DNA of 64,000 bases from Caldilinea sp. CFX5 (GCA_021405325.1 QWII01000126.1:1-64000); one strand, 5' to 3'; shown: positions 26,133-34,655, counted from the first letter of the stretch. The notes: generated by a model not told the origin, from the letters alone. Program-made: numbers and translations.

Positions 26133-26235
26133 AGGTAGACAGGTAGACAGGTAGACAGGTAGACAGGTAGACAGGTAAATAGGTAGACGCGTCTGTACGT
26201 GTTTACCTGTCTACCTATTTACCTATCTACCTACC
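26133..26235. repeat. octamer-repeat hairpin between pdxS and pdxT
   Basis: Five GTAGACAG-type units face CTGTCTAC/CTATTTAC units. It occupies the whole intergenic space between the pdxS stop (26239) and the pdxT start codon. Relatives at 14875-14977 and 18411-18510. Confidence 0.9.
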
Positions 26236-26238
26236 AGG

Positions 26239-27159
26239 TTACCAGCCGCGATGGGCCATCTTCTCCTGTTCCGAGAGGGTGTCGAGGTTGATGCCGACCA
26301 TCGGTTCGCCCAGGTCTTCGCTGATTTCGGCGAGGATCTTGGGGTCGTTGTAGTGGGTGACGGCTTGGACAATGGCGAGGGCGCGCTTGGCCGGGTTGCC
26401 GCTCTTGAAGATGCCGGAGCCGACAAAGACGCCATCGACCCCCAGTTGCATCATGAGCGCCGCATCCGCCGGGGTGGCGACGCCGCCAGCAGCAAAGTTG
26501 ACCACGGGTAATTTGCCCAGTTCGGCGGTCTGCTTGACCAGATCGTAGGGCGCCTGAATGTTCTTGGCGTAGGCGAAGAGTTCGTCTTCGTCCATGCACT
26601 TGATGCGGCGAATTTCGCCCATAACGGTGCGGGCGTGGCGAACGGCTTCGACGACGTTGCCGGTGCCGGCTTCGCCCTTGGTGCGGATCATGGCCGCGCC
26701 TTCGGCGACGCGGCGTAACGCTTCTCCCAGGTTGCGGCAACCACAGACAAAGGGCACCTTGAACTTGTGCTTGTTGATATGGTTGTCTTCATCGGCGGGG
26801 GTCAAGACTTCGCTTTCGTCCACATAGTCTACGCCCAGCGCTTCCAGAATTTGGGCCTCGACAATGTGGCCAATGCGCGCCTTCGCCATCACGGGGATGG
26901 TCACGGCGCTGATGATCTCCTTGATCTTGCGCGGGTCGCTCATACGGGCCACGCCGCCATCTTTGCGGATGTCCGCCGGGACGCGTTCCAACGCCATGAC
27001 GGCGCAGGCGCCGGCTTCTTCGGCAATGCGCGCCTGTTCCGCCGTGACCACATCCATAATCACGCCGCCCTTGAGCATCTGCGCCAGGCCGACTTTGACG
27101 GCAAAGGTGCCGGTGTCGGCGCCCTGAACTTTTCCGTTGCTGCCATTGTTACTACTCAT
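26239..27159 (-). CDS. pdxS: pyridoxal 5'-phosphate synthase lyase subunit
   Basis: 306 residues, slightly longer at the N-terminus than usual. [41 protein letters not shown] is the beginning of the barrel; [33 protein letters not shown] contains the lysine and surrounding acids of the PLP-forming site, and [20 protein letters not shown] is the phosphate-binding loop. It makes PLP directly from ribulose or ribose 5-phosphate, glyceraldehyde 3-phosphate and ammonia from PdxT. GGAGGGGGAA precedes the ATG. Followed by pdxT. Confidence 0.98.
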   Translation of the reverse strand: MSSNNGSNGKVQGADTGTFAVKVGLAQMLKGGVIMDVVTAEQARIAEEAGACAVMALERVPADIRKDGGVARMSDPRKIKEIISAVTIPVMAKARIGHIVEAQILEALGVDYVDESEVLTPADEDNHINKHKFKVPFVCGCRNLGEALRRVAEGAAMIRTKGEAGTGNVVEAVRHARTVMGEIRRIKCMDEDELFAYAKNIQAPYDLVKQTAELGKLPVVNFAAGGVATPADAALMMQLGVDGVFVGSGIFKSGNPAKRALAIVQAVTHYNDPKILAEISEDLGEPMVGINLDTLSEQEKMAHRGW

Positions 27160-27342
27160 TGCTCGTTCCCCCTCCGGTAAAATCGGTTACAGTGCGCCAG
27201 TGATCTTACTCAGGAAAATCGCCGGTCGCTGCTTGAATAGCTAGATATAGCTGAAGAAGTAACAGAGATTGTAATCGATTTGAACGATTCAGGAAAATCG
27301 CGATCAGGCGCAACAGTGGAGCAGTTCTGCCACGGCGAGGAA

Positions 27343-27378
27343 CACAAGGCCCTTAGCCAACCGGCTAAGGGCCTTGTG
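27343..27378. terminator. 16-bp hairpin downstream of the secreted repeat protein
   Basis: CACAAGGCCCTTAGCC, loop AACC, and the perfect complement to 27378. It lies 68 bases after the stop of the 27446-29800 gene and 180 bases before the pdxS start. Shape suits a transcription terminator but no T-run follows, so termination is inferred. Confidence 0.6.
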
Positions 27379-27445
27379 CGGACAGGGGTCAGTGGAAGAT
27401 AGGGCAGTTATTAGCAACTGCCGGTAGACAACTTACGGGTTGCGA

Positions 27446-29800
27446 TTACTGATTGCGAGCGGTTGGCAGGAAGACGCGCTTGTCCAGCGCTTCCCCGCCG
27501 AAACCGCCGGCCCCAGAGTTGCACATGCTCCGGATGCCGTTATTATAGTTATCCAGGGCCGTCTTGAGCTGGATAGCGTAAGCACGGGTGTTGGTTCCGC
27601 CAAAGCCAATGCTTAAGGCGGAGCCTGGGCCTTGGTAACCGACAGCGGTTAAGAAGGCAACCGCATCCTTGATGATTGGGCAGATACATGGATTCGCGCC
27701 ATTGGCAACATTCAGTTGGGCCGCCAGCAATTGGGCTGCCAGACAGCCAGCCGCATTGGCGTCCGAGGACGCTGCGTTACTGCAATTGTTTGCCGCAAAG
27801 ACTTTAGCCGCCTTTACAATGTCCGTCCCGACCGAGTAGTCGCCTAGCTTACCAACAACACAATCAGTGCAGATGATCCGCTCCAGGTACGTCACAGCCC
27901 ATGGGCCATTGTTGCTACAACCAGTTCCCTTCGGGAGGCTCTTACAGTCTGCGGCTCCGGTCTGGGCCAGGTGATTGCCCCAATACCCGACGGTCAGGGC
28001 AGCCTTGAAGCTGCACACACGCACCGTCGCGTTGTCGGAGCCGGTTGAGCTACTGTCATTTGTGGTAAATGTGGCCGTGTTGATGAAATCGGCGCAGGCG
28101 CCAGCCGCCGGGCCAGTGAAGGTCAAAGAGTAGCTGAACGTTTTCGGGTTGGGATCACCCACACAGGCGGTTCCCAGTGTCACATCGTCGCTCGTGTCAC
28201 CGGGTGTAGCCTTATCATCGACCACAGTCACGCACTCGTCAATGGCGTTGACGGTTGCAGTGGCAAAATCAAAGTTAGCCGTGCCTGAAGCAGCGCCATT
28301 GGGGGTATGGGCGGCATCGGCATCCCAGGTGGCGGTGGCGGTATTGGTTTTGGTGCCACTGCCGGGGTCGCTGTTAAAGGTGCAGGAGTAATTTAGTGTG
28401 ACCGACTGGCCTGCAGAAACTGTGACTTGGGTTCCACCGGTAACGGAACAAGATCCACCAGGCAGGGAGTCGCTCACGTCGGCAACAATGTCTTGCCAAT
28501 CGTTCGGGTTGGCGACCGTAATCGTGCCGGCTACCTGCCAGTTGCTTTGCGTGCCGGCATTGTGTGACACAGCGATGTTGTAGTTGAAGGTTGCGGGTTG
28601 GCCCTGATCGACCGTAGCGGAGTCCGAACCAACGACGGCTTTTTCGATAGTCCATTCATAGGTCAGGTCGTAGGACGGCGTCGCGGTCTTTTCGACGGTG
28701 AGATCCGCGCCCTGGCAATCCTTGACGGTTACGCTGGCCGACGGGTTAGCTGAAGCACCGGCTGTTGTTATCCTGGCGGTGTTTGTATGCGGGGTGCAGG
28801 TGCCGGCTGGGTCGGTGTAGGTCGTCTGATAGGTCTGTGAGCCGGTGTCGGTGAACTGCCACGACTTACCGTTGCTGTCGGTGACGTCGATCGCGTCATT
28901 GACCTTGGTCGTCGGCGCGCCGAAGGTGTAGTCCGCCGTGCCGGTTCCACTCGTATGCGGCGAGCCGATGTTTGGCCAGGTGGCGGTGGCAGTGTTGGTG
29001 CCGCTGCCAGGGTTGACGCCGAATGTGCAGACGTAATCAGCAGTTGTATCGCTGTTTGCTGCCACATCTACAGAAGCGGGCGTTACGGTGCATGTGCCGC
29101 CGGGTGTTGAATCCGACAGGCTCACACCATTGACCGCGAAAGAGTTGGGGTTATGCACGGTGATTTTGCCAGACACAGCCCAACCACTGTCCGTGCCCCC
29201 ATCTTTCGTCACAGCTACTGTGAAGGTGGTAGGGGCGCTCTCGCCCCCACCAGCCGAATATACGGTTGTGGGGTTGGCGCTCTTGTCAATCGTCCAATCG
29301 AAGGTGCGGGTGTAGGAAGCTACGGCGGTCTTTTCTACGATGAGGTCAACGGCAGTCGGCGGTACATAGCAAAAGTTGATATGGCTGATGTTTTTGTAGG
29401 TGCCATAGGGGGCCGGACCCGGCGTTGAGAGACCAATATCCCCTGTACTGCCGGTGGGGCTATAGTTGTAAACGAAGGCTCCGTCAACGCCATCCTTGGC
29501 GATAACGGCAAGGACGCTGATGTTGGATGTCCAGTCGAAACTCGCGGTTATTGTTGGGGACAATGAACTAGGCTGAGTGATATTAACCGTTAGCGTGCCG
29601 TTGCTGAAGGTGCCGCCAACAGCCGGCCCAGGGACCCTGAGTTCCACGGATCCAGGAATGATGTCACTGCAGTCCTTTCCATCGTTATTTGCGCCCCCAA
29701 CATGGATCGGGGTAACCGAAGCCGCCTGTGCCGCGCCTGTTATTCCTAGCGCCAGCACCAGCGTCAGGACCAGCCAGGAAATTCTTCTTACATTTTTCAT
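27446..29800 (-). CDS. large secreted repeat protein (DUF11-like / TIGR01451-like domains)
   Basis: 784 residues from the ATG at 29800, preferred because AAGGAG precedes it; an earlier in-frame start exists. MKNVRRISWLVLTLVLALGITGAAQAA is a signal peptide. Two long repeats, each beginning DLxVEKTA.xSYxxTxxWTIxK and ending in a CTF..PGSGT.TATATW segment, sit near residues 165-300 and 345-490, followed by a related beta domain. The last 180 residues begin AALTVGYWGNHLAQTGA and are cysteine-rich with Asn/Ala repeats. No membrane anchor or sortase motif; it ends VFLPTARNQ. Such repeats occur in surface and sheath proteins. The role is unknown; a cell-envelope or filament surface part is likely. 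Confidence 0.75.
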   Translation of the reverse strand: MKNVRRISWLVLTLVLALGITGAAQAASVTPIHVGGANNDGKDCSDIIPGSVELRVPGPAVGGTFSNGTLTVNITQPSSLSPTITASFDWTSNISVLAVIAKDGVDGAFVYNYSPTGSTGDIGLSTPGPAPYGTYKNISHINFCYVPPTAVDLIVEKTAVASYTRTFDWTIDKSANPTTVYSAGGGESAPTTFTVAVTKDGGTDSGWAVSGKITVHNPNSFAVNGVSLSDSTPGGTCTVTPASVDVAANSDTTADYVCTFGVNPGSGTNTATATWPNIGSPHTSGTGTADYTFGAPTTKVNDAIDVTDSNGKSWQFTDTGSQTYQTTYTDPAGTCTPHTNTARITTAGASANPSASVTVKDCQGADLTVEKTATPSYDLTYEWTIEKAVVGSDSATVDQGQPATFNYNIAVSHNAGTQSNWQVAGTITVANPNDWQDIVADVSDSLPGGSCSVTGGTQVTVSAGQSVTLNYSCTFNSDPGSGTKTNTATATWDADAAHTPNGAASGTANFDFATATVNAIDECVTVVDDKATPGDTSDDVTLGTACVGDPNPKTFSYSLTFTGPAAGACADFINTATFTTNDSSSTGSDNATVRVCSFKAALTVGYWGNHLAQTGAADCKSLPKGTGCSNNGPWAVTYLERIICTDCVVGKLGDYSVGTDIVKAAKVFAANNCSNAASSDANAAGCLAAQLLAAQLNVANGANPCICPIIKDAVAFLTAVGYQGPGSALSIGFGGTNTRAYAIQLKTALDNYNNGIRSMCNSGAGGFGGEALDKRVFLPTARNQ

Positions 29801-30328
29801 GATAGTCTCCTTATTAACCATGATTGTTCTTCAGCAGCCTGACTACGGAATGGAGTCCCCTGCTAGATAAAATACTCCATCCGTACAACTTACCTCCTTT
29901 CTGTCTGTAAGCGTAGTCTGGAAACGAGGGATAAGCGTGCTATTTGGGTACAAAAAGCTGTAAACCCAATAGAACCTATGTTCTGTTTTGCCTGAACCAC
30001 TAGTTGCCCAGGTAAGGAACAGCCCTGTTACGATGATTCCGCCCTATTGATTTTTCTGCGTGTTGGATTTAGTAAGGCTTACACAAATGTTGGTGGCAAA
30101 GTTATGATGATGTAAGTCGATTCTGTGCGGCTCTTACCATAGCACATACCTCTTACAAGTATAACAGCCAATTCTCACCATAATCTAAAAAGTTCTAAAT
30201 ATTAACTCGATATTTACCGTTAAATATCAATTTCTTTACGGCGTTTTTTAACCGTCATCCGCTGTGCGCTAGCGATCCATTAATAATGCAACAATAAAAC
30301 TTACGATTCAGGTGTAAATAGCCGCAGC
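29801..30328. other. 528-bp AT-richer upstream region
   Basis: Spacer between the secreted protein and the regulator gene 30329-31054, both on the minus strand. It holds GGATGGAGT/ACTCCAT in the leader (29845-29880), which can form a hairpin, and GATATTTA-CCGT-TAAATATC at 30209-30228, a perfect inverted repeat that could be an operator. No gene seen. Confidence 0.5.
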
Positions 30329-31054
30329 TTATCGTTGCTTCTGAAATTGGTAGCCAATGCCGTGGATGGTGTGCAGATAGCGGGGATGTTTGGGGTCAGG
30401 TTCAATTTTGCGGCGGAGACGTGAGATGTAGACGTGGACATATTGAATACTCTCGCGATATTCCCACCCCCAGGTGTGATCGAGCAACTCAGCATAATTA
30501 CAAATCTGTTCAGCGTGGGCAACTAAATATAATAACAACTTACGCTCGGCAGTAGTCAGATGAACGGATTTCCCCTTGACCAGCACTCGTTGCCGCTGGT
30601 TGTCAATGGTCAAGTAAGCATCAGCGTAAGCAACGGTCGGTTTGGCGCTCGGTAGGGAGCGCAACCGAAAAAACGCCTTTACACGCGCAAGCAGGAACCT
30701 GAGAGAAAAGGGGAGCATAATGGTATCGACGATTAGGTCTTGATCCAGGGCATTGACCAAGCTATCGCTATCATCCCGTTCAACAAGGGCCATGACTGGT
30801 GTATTGGTGATTTCCCGGATGTAAGTGAGCAACGGTTGCCCATCCAATGGCGGTAGCCCAAAATCAAGCAAGATCAGATCCGGGTGATGGTCGTACAGTT
30901 GGCGCAGCGCTCGCCGGCCGTTTTCTGCTGTATGTACCGTGATGGTGGTGCCGACAAAGCTTTGTTGGACAAGGCGCGACAACTCCACATCTTTGTGTAC
31001 AAAGAGAAGTTGATGCGTCTGCTCGCCGCTACCGGCGTGTTTATTCGTTGCCAT
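30329..31054 (-). CDS. OmpR-type winged-helix regulator with partly altered receiver
   Basis: 241 residues from the ATG at 31054 (a GTG at 31066 is an alternative). Residues about 15-130 look like a receiver: PDLILLDFGLPPLDG keeps the phospho-acceptor Asp, but the acidic pair near the N-terminus reads VHKD and the conserved Lys before the last Pro is replaced (IMLPFS). The C-terminal part (KSVHLTTAERKLLLYLVAHAEQICNYAELLDHTW, YVHVYISRLRRKIE, HTIHGIGYQF) is a standard OmpR/PhoB DNA-binding domain. Phosphorylation may be weak or absent. It follows another regulator (31088) and precedes the secreted protein gene. No histidine kinase is near. Confidence 0.8.
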   Translation of the reverse strand: MATNKHAGSGEQTHQLLFVHKDVELSRLVQQSFVGTTITVHTAENGRRALRQLYDHHPDLILLDFGLPPLDGQPLLTYIREITNTPVMALVERDDSDSLVNALDQDLIVDTIMLPFSLRFLLARVKAFFRLRSLPSAKPTVAYADAYLTIDNQRQRVLVKGKSVHLTTAERKLLLYLVAHAEQICNYAELLDHTWGWEYRESIQYVHVYISRLRRKIEPDPKHPRYLHTIHGIGYQFQKQR

Positions 31055-31087
31055 GAGGGATCTCACAATTTAGGCTTTGCAATGGCC

Positions 31088-31873
31088 TTATATCAACACG
31101 TCCTTATCTGTGCTGTGCCGTTCCGTTCTGTGCCGTTCAGTTCTATGCTGTTCAGTAATACCGGTGTAATCAAAGGCGTAGCCAACGCCATAATGGCTGA
31201 CCAGGCGCCGTGGCCGCCGGGGATCATGCTCGATTTTCCGGCGCAAACGCCAGACCAGGGTCTGTAGATCAGGAAGGTGATCGTGGTCTGATGCGTTTCC
31301 CAACGCCGTCAAAAGTTGTTGGTGGGAAAGAATGCGACCGGCGTTGGCGATCAGATAGATCAAGAGTTGGTATTCGACAGCGCTCAGTTGATGAACTACT
31401 TTGTCCAGAATCACTTGATACTGAAGATGGTCGACGATGAGATCAGCCGGCGCAGAGGGGGTTGCCGTCAGCAGCGCCGGCTGTGGCGCCAGTTGCTGCT
31501 GCTGTTGTAGCGTTTGTTGGATATGGGCCAATAACGTTGCCGGTTGTATGGGGCGCGCCAACGTAGTGATGGCCGTATCGGTCGCTAAAAGTGCATCACT
31601 GCCATACGCCCCTACTTCGCGCAGGAGAAGAATGGGCGTATCGGCAAAATTACGAATGCGCTGGCACACCTGTTCACAGGAAAGATCCGTCAGGGCGTCA
31701 TGGAGAATGAGCAGATCAGGTTTCTGCCCATAGAAGAGACGCAGCCCTTCCAACCCGGTAAATGCGGTATAGAGATTATAACCGTGGATCGACGCAATCA
31801 ATTGCGCCACTTGTTGGTCGGTCAACAAATGGCTAATGAGCAGAAGAATGCTAACAACAAGACCCATACACAT
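31088..31873 (-). CDS. OmpR-type regulator with degenerate receiver
   Basis: 261 residues from ATG 31873, which has GGAGG nine bases upstream. The receiver-like part SILLLISHLLTDQQVAQLIA... lacks the N-terminal acidic pair, and the strand that normally ends in the phospho-acceptor reads PDLLILHDALTD, with His where Asp is expected, so phosphorylation of the usual residue is unlikely. The winged helix (HQLSAVEYQLLIYLIANAGRILSHQQLL, LQTLVWRLRRKIE, YGVGYAFDY) is complete. A tandem CRERHSTE-like run, EQHRTERHRTERHSTD, ends the protein, from a short DNA repeat (CGGCACAGAACGG-type). Forms a pair with 30329-31054. Confidence 0.75.
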   Translation of the reverse strand: MCMGLVVSILLLISHLLTDQQVAQLIASIHGYNLYTAFTGLEGLRLFYGQKPDLLILHDALTDLSCEQVCQRIRNFADTPILLLREVGAYGSDALLATDTAITTLARPIQPATLLAHIQQTLQQQQQLAPQPALLTATPSAPADLIVDHLQYQVILDKVVHQLSAVEYQLLIYLIANAGRILSHQQLLTALGNASDHDHLPDLQTLVWRLRRKIEHDPRRPRRLVSHYGVGYAFDYTGITEQHRTERHRTERHSTDKDVLI

Positions 31874-32055
31874 AGTGGCAAACCTCCGGGGAATGGCTTT
31901 CTCATCCCACACGCCTACGGTGGTCATTCGGTGGCGGCAAAGCATACTTTGTTGTTAACCGGAAAATTGCTGGGTATCATATCATAAAGCCGAAAAAGTG
32001 CAAAATGAATTGCATAATGATTTCCAGAAAATATTAATTGTAAGTTTCCCAAACT

Positions 32056-32087
32056 AAAAGACCTACTCCATGAGAAGCAGGTCTTTT
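32056..32087 (-). terminator. intrinsic terminator after the molybdopterin oxidoreductase
   Basis: AAAAGACCT (32056-32064) pairs with AGGTCTTTT (32079-32087); reading minus-ward the stem ends in a T-run. It is 26 bases after the stop at 32113. Confidence 0.75.
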
Positions 32088-32112
32088 AATGAGTAAGGTT
32101 TTGTGTAAAATG

Positions 32113-32745
32113 TTACCAACCAAAACGCTCTTCGCGCCACGGGTCGCCTTCCATGTGATAGCCGTACCGCTCCCAGAAACCGGGGCGGTCAGCAGCCATA
32201 AATTCCAACCCGCGAATCCACTTGGCGCTCTTCCAAAAATATTTTTTCGGCACCAGCAACCGCATGGGGTAGCCATGATCGGGTTCCAGCGGCTGCCCTT
32301 CATAGCGATAGGCCAACATCGTGTCGTCATCGTCGAGTACATCCAGCCCGATGTTGGTGGTGAAGTTGTTTTCACAATGGGCCATAACATGGGTCGCTTC
32401 CGGCTTGACCTGGATCAATTGCCGAAAGGTACGCCAGGGGATACCCATCCAGGTGGTGTCCAATTTGCTCCAGCGGGTGACACAGTGGATGTCCACCGTC
32501 TGTTGGTTGGTCGGCAACGCCATCATGTCGCCCCAGGTGAAGGTTTTCTCTTCTTCCACCAGGCCAAAGACGCGAAAGGTCCAGTTGTCCAGATTTTCAT
32601 AGTGGGGTGTATCGCCATAGTGCAAGACGGGAAAGCGTTCCGTCACAAATTGTCCCGGCGGCACGCGTGCATCCTGGTTTTCTTTGGGGACGTTGGTCAC
32701 TTTTTTTAATCGCTCAACCCGCTTAAAAGGATTTTCAAACCGCAT
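32113..32745 (-). CDS. sulfite-oxidase-like molybdopterin-dependent oxidoreductase
   Basis: 210 residues. [18 protein letters not shown] and [21 protein letters not shown] contain the Moco-binding Cys of the sulfite oxidase fold; [27 protein letters not shown] and FWERYGYH are also family marks. It lacks a Tat signal and haem domain, so it is a cytoplasmic or peripheral YedY/YuiH-like member rather than a classical sulfite oxidase. AAAGGGAGT precedes the ATG. Its substrate is unknown. Stands alone. Confidence 0.87.
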   Translation of the reverse strand: MRFENPFKRVERLKKVTNVPKENQDARVPPGQFVTERFPVLHYGDTPHYENLDNWTFRVFGLVEEEKTFTWGDMMALPTNQQTVDIHCVTRWSKLDTTWMGIPWRTFRQLIQVKPEATHVMAHCENNFTTNIGLDVLDDDDTMLAYRYEGQPLEPDHGYPMRLLVPKKYFWKSAKWIRGLEFMAADRPGFWERYGYHMEGDPWREERFGW

Positions 32746-32815
32746 TTGTCACTCCCTTTTTATCTCAATCCGCTCTTTGGCGCCGGCTCAACCCTACACA
32801 CATCGCTTTACTGAT

Positions 32816-32844
32816 TTTACCATGAGTTGAATTGCTTCTATAAT
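32816..32844 (+). promoter_or_regulatory. candidate promoter of the MaoC gene
   Basis: TTTACC, 17 bases, TATAAT; the ATG follows 48 bases later. Confidence 0.5.
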
Positions 32845-32892
32845 CGTTGCTACTGACAGACACTCTAATGCAAAGCTGGAAGGAAGCACTGG

Positions 32893-33369
32893 ATGAGTAC
32901 ACGGAAACTGGCCAAACCGGTTGGCCTCTATTTTGATGAATTTGAAATCGGCGACCAGGTGGAAAGCGTCGGGCGCACCATCACCGAAACCGACATTGTC
33001 AACTTTGCCGGCATCTCCGGCGACTGGAACTTGATCCACTCCGACGCTGAGTATAGCAAAACGCAGATGTTCGGCCAACGCGTGGCCCACGGCCTCTTGA
33101 TCCTGAGCATTGCCAGCGGACAGGCGGTGCGCCTCGGCTTTATGGAAGATACGATCATGGCCTTTCGCGGCCTGGAATGGAAATTTGTCAAGCCAGTCTT
33201 GATCGGCGACACCATCCGTCTGCGCGTCACCATTGAAGAGAAAAAGGAAATGCGGCGTATGGGCGGCGGTCTGGTCAACTTCAAGATGGAAGTAATCAAC
33301 CAGAACAACGAAGTCTGCCAGCGCGGCAACTGGGATATTCTCTGCAAAAGCCGCCAAGTTGAACAGTGA
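32893..33369 (+). CDS. MaoC-like dehydratase (hot-dog fold)
   Basis: 158 residues. FEIGDQVESVGRTITETDIVNFAGISGDWNLIHSDAEYSKTQMFG has the hydratase 2 motif (A/S)G D x N x x H, with D and H catalytic, and QRVAHGLLILSIASGQAV is the matching second strand. The fold hydrates enoyl-CoA or related thioesters. GGAAGGAAGC precedes the ATG. Its stop codon overlaps the start of the octamer repeat (33364-33455). Confidence 0.9.
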   Translation: MSTRKLAKPVGLYFDEFEIGDQVESVGRTITETDIVNFAGISGDWNLIHSDAEYSKTQMFGQRVAHGLLILSIASGQAVRLGFMEDTIMAFRGLEWKFVKPVLIGDTIRLRVTIEEKKEMRRMGGGLVNFKMEVINQNNEVCQRGNWDILCKSRQVEQ

Positions 33370-33455
33370 GACAGTGAGACAGTGAGACAGTAAGACAGTC
33401 AATCAGGGTATAGCAGACTGACCGACTGTCTCACTGTCTCACTGTCTCACTGACC
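33364..33455. repeat. octamer-repeat hairpin (CAGTGAGA / CTGTCTCA units)
   Basis: CAGTGAGA repeats and CTGTCTCA repeats face each other. It covers the MaoC stop codon and ends 11 bases before the promoter of the sulfonate operon. Confidence 0.88.
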
Positions 33456-33465
33456 CACCATAGAT

Positions 33466-33494
33466 TTGACAGTTTGACGCTACTCAACTATGAT
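33466..33494 (+). promoter_or_regulatory. strong sigma-70-type promoter of the sulfonate ABC operon
   Basis: TTGACA, exactly 17 bases, TATGAT: a near-consensus promoter. Transcription would start near 33501 and give a 350-base leader before the ATPase gene. Confidence 0.85.
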
Positions 33495-33537
33495 TTGCAA
33501 CTGTTATTTTCATTACCATTGCATCTAAGGATCAATC

Positions 33538-33642
33538 ATGTTCGCCCGGCGCCCGGTTTGTTGCCAATTTGTTTGCTGCTGTTGTTGCTGTTGTCCAGAG
33601 CGGAGACAGGGGTCTTCGTCGCTGGCGCGCGGCACTGCCTAG
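33538..33642 (+). CDS. poly-cysteine leader peptide (34 aa)
   Basis: ATG with AAGG seven bases upstream, 34 codons, stop TAG. Codons 8-19 read CCQFVCCCCCCC: nine Cys codons in twelve, seven of them in a row, followed by Pro. The rest is Arg/Ser/Gly-rich (MFARRPV before, PERRQGSSSLARGTA after). The peptide is in a leader between a strong promoter and a terminator (33709-33745), upstream of an ABC operon for sulfur compounds. The design is that of amino-acid-responsive attenuators: a ribosome stalled for lack of Cys-tRNA would alter leader folding. Poly-Cys leader peptides with this role are known from mycobacteria, not to my knowledge from Chloroflexota. Confidence 0.8.
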   Translation: MFARRPVCCQFVCCCCCCCPERRQGSSSLARGTA

Positions 33643-33673
33643 CCAGAACGAACGAAAACGCCACTGTCTCTGC
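33600..33673 (+). promoter_or_regulatory. leader stem sensitive to ribosome position
   Basis: GCGGAGACAG (33600-33609) pairs over 10 bp, one G-U, with 33664-33673. It starts six bases after the last Cys codon, so a ribosome stalled on the Cys run would cover its 5' arm. I could not find a convincing competing antiterminator. Confidence 0.5.
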
Positions 33674-33708
33674 GCAAACAGGGATGGTGGCCATAAAAGA
33701 GAGCAACG

Positions 33709-33745
33709 AGCGCTCAGGTCACGCTGACCTGGGCGCTTTTTATTT
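33709..33745 (+). terminator. intrinsic terminator in the leader
   Basis: AGCGCTCAGGTCA (33709-33721) and 33725-33737 form a 13-bp stem with one G-U, loop CGC, then CTTTTTATTT. It lies 67 bases after the leader stop and 110 before the ATPase start. Confidence 0.85.
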
Positions 33746-33759
33746 GGCCCTCTCCTAGC

Positions 33760-33830
33760 CTCCCCAAAAGGGGAGGAACCGTTGGCGCCGTGATAGCCCC
33801 CTCCCTGTTGGGGAGGGCTGGGGTGGGGCG
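33760..33830. repeat. two G/C-run hairpins before the ATPase gene
   Basis: CCTCCCCAAAAGGGGAGG (33759-33776) and CCCTCCCTGTTGGGGAGGG (33801-33819) are short palindromes of the type widely dispersed in some genomes. The second lies close to the ribosome site region of the ATPase gene. Confidence 0.6.
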
Positions 33831-33854
33831 CACTGTCAAAGATCGAGGAACGTT

Positions 33855-34643
33855 ATGTCAGAATCAGTTACCTTTGCGCGCATCAACAAAAGCTTTACAC
33901 CAGTGCAAGCCATCGGCGGCTCATCAAGTGCGGCAGTCACACCGGTCTTGACCAAAATCGATCTGCAAATTCGCGCCGGTGAATTTGTCGCCATTGTCGG
34001 GCCGAGCGGCTGCGGCAAATCGACCTTGCTGCGCCTGATCGCCGGTCTCGAACAGCCGTCGGGCGGGACGGTGGCGATTGGCGACCGCCCCGTGCAAGGG
34101 GTGGATCGGCGCTGCGCCCTCATGTTTCAGGAGCCGCGCCTCTTGCCCTGGAAGACGATTCGCCAGAATGTGCAACTGGCCGTGCGTGGGGAAGCGAAGG
34201 CCCATTCGGAACAGTGGCTGGCGCAGGTGGGTTTGCAGGGTTTTGTCGATGCCCTGCCCCACCAACTCTCCGGCGGCATGGCGCAGCGGGCGGCGTTGGC
34301 CCGTGCCTTGGTCGGACGCCCCCAAGTTTTGCTGTTGGACGAACCCTTTGCTGCGCTCGATGCCCTGACCAAGTTGCAAATGCAGGACTTGCTGATCGAA
34401 ACGGTGCAAGCCGCCGGCGCGACGGTAGTTATGGTGACGCATGATATTGACGAAGCGGTTTACCTGGCCGATCGCGTCGTCATTTTAGGCCAGCGTCCGG
34501 CCACGATTGTCGCCAGCTACCACTCCACCCTGCCCCGTCCCCGCGACCGCAGCCACCCGGAGTTAGCAGGATTGCGTAGTCAAATTCTAGAGCATTTTGG
34601 TCTGGCGCACCATAAAGTCGCGCCGCCTACAGAGATTTTTTAA
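33855..34643 (+). CDS. ABC transporter ATPase, nitrate/sulfonate/taurine type
   Basis: 262 residues. GPSGCGKSTLLRLIAG is Walker A; LSGGMAQRAALARALVGRP the signature; VLLLDEPFAALDALTKLQMQ Walker B with D-loop; VTHDIDEAVYLADRVVIL the H-loop. This is the SsuB/TauB/NrtD class. With the following binding protein and permease it makes a complete importer for aliphatic sulfonates, taurine or a related anion. Sulfur supply is favoured by the Cys leader peptide upstream, not by the ATPase itself. The leader suggests that its expression depends on cysteine level. A terminator-like hairpin follows at 34656-34682. Confidence 0.92.
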   Translation: MSESVTFARINKSFTPVQAIGGSSSAAVTPVLTKIDLQIRAGEFVAIVGPSGCGKSTLLRLIAGLEQPSGGTVAIGDRPVQGVDRRCALMFQEPRLLPWKTIRQNVQLAVRGEAKAHSEQWLAQVGLQGFVDALPHQLSGGMAQRAALARALVGRPQVLLLDEPFAALDALTKLQMQDLLIETVQAAGATVVMVTHDIDEAVYLADRVVILGQRPATIVASYHSTLPRPRDRSHPELAGLRSQILEHFGLAHHKVAPPTEIF

Positions 34644-34655
34644 CAGTGGTTTTTT

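Noticed and set aside
26231..26740. 169-codon minus-strand frame within pdxS
   Set aside because: Arg/His-rich out-of-frame translation of pdxS on the same strand; no independent features.
29845..29880. riboswitch in front of the secreted repeat protein
   Set aside because: Only a short ATGGAGT/ACTCCAT hairpin and a five-codon frame are seen; no known aptamer core is present.
33474..33758. 94-codon frame over the leader region
   Set aside because: It covers the promoter, leader peptide and terminator in another frame; it has no ribosome site and the regulatory reading explains the sequence.
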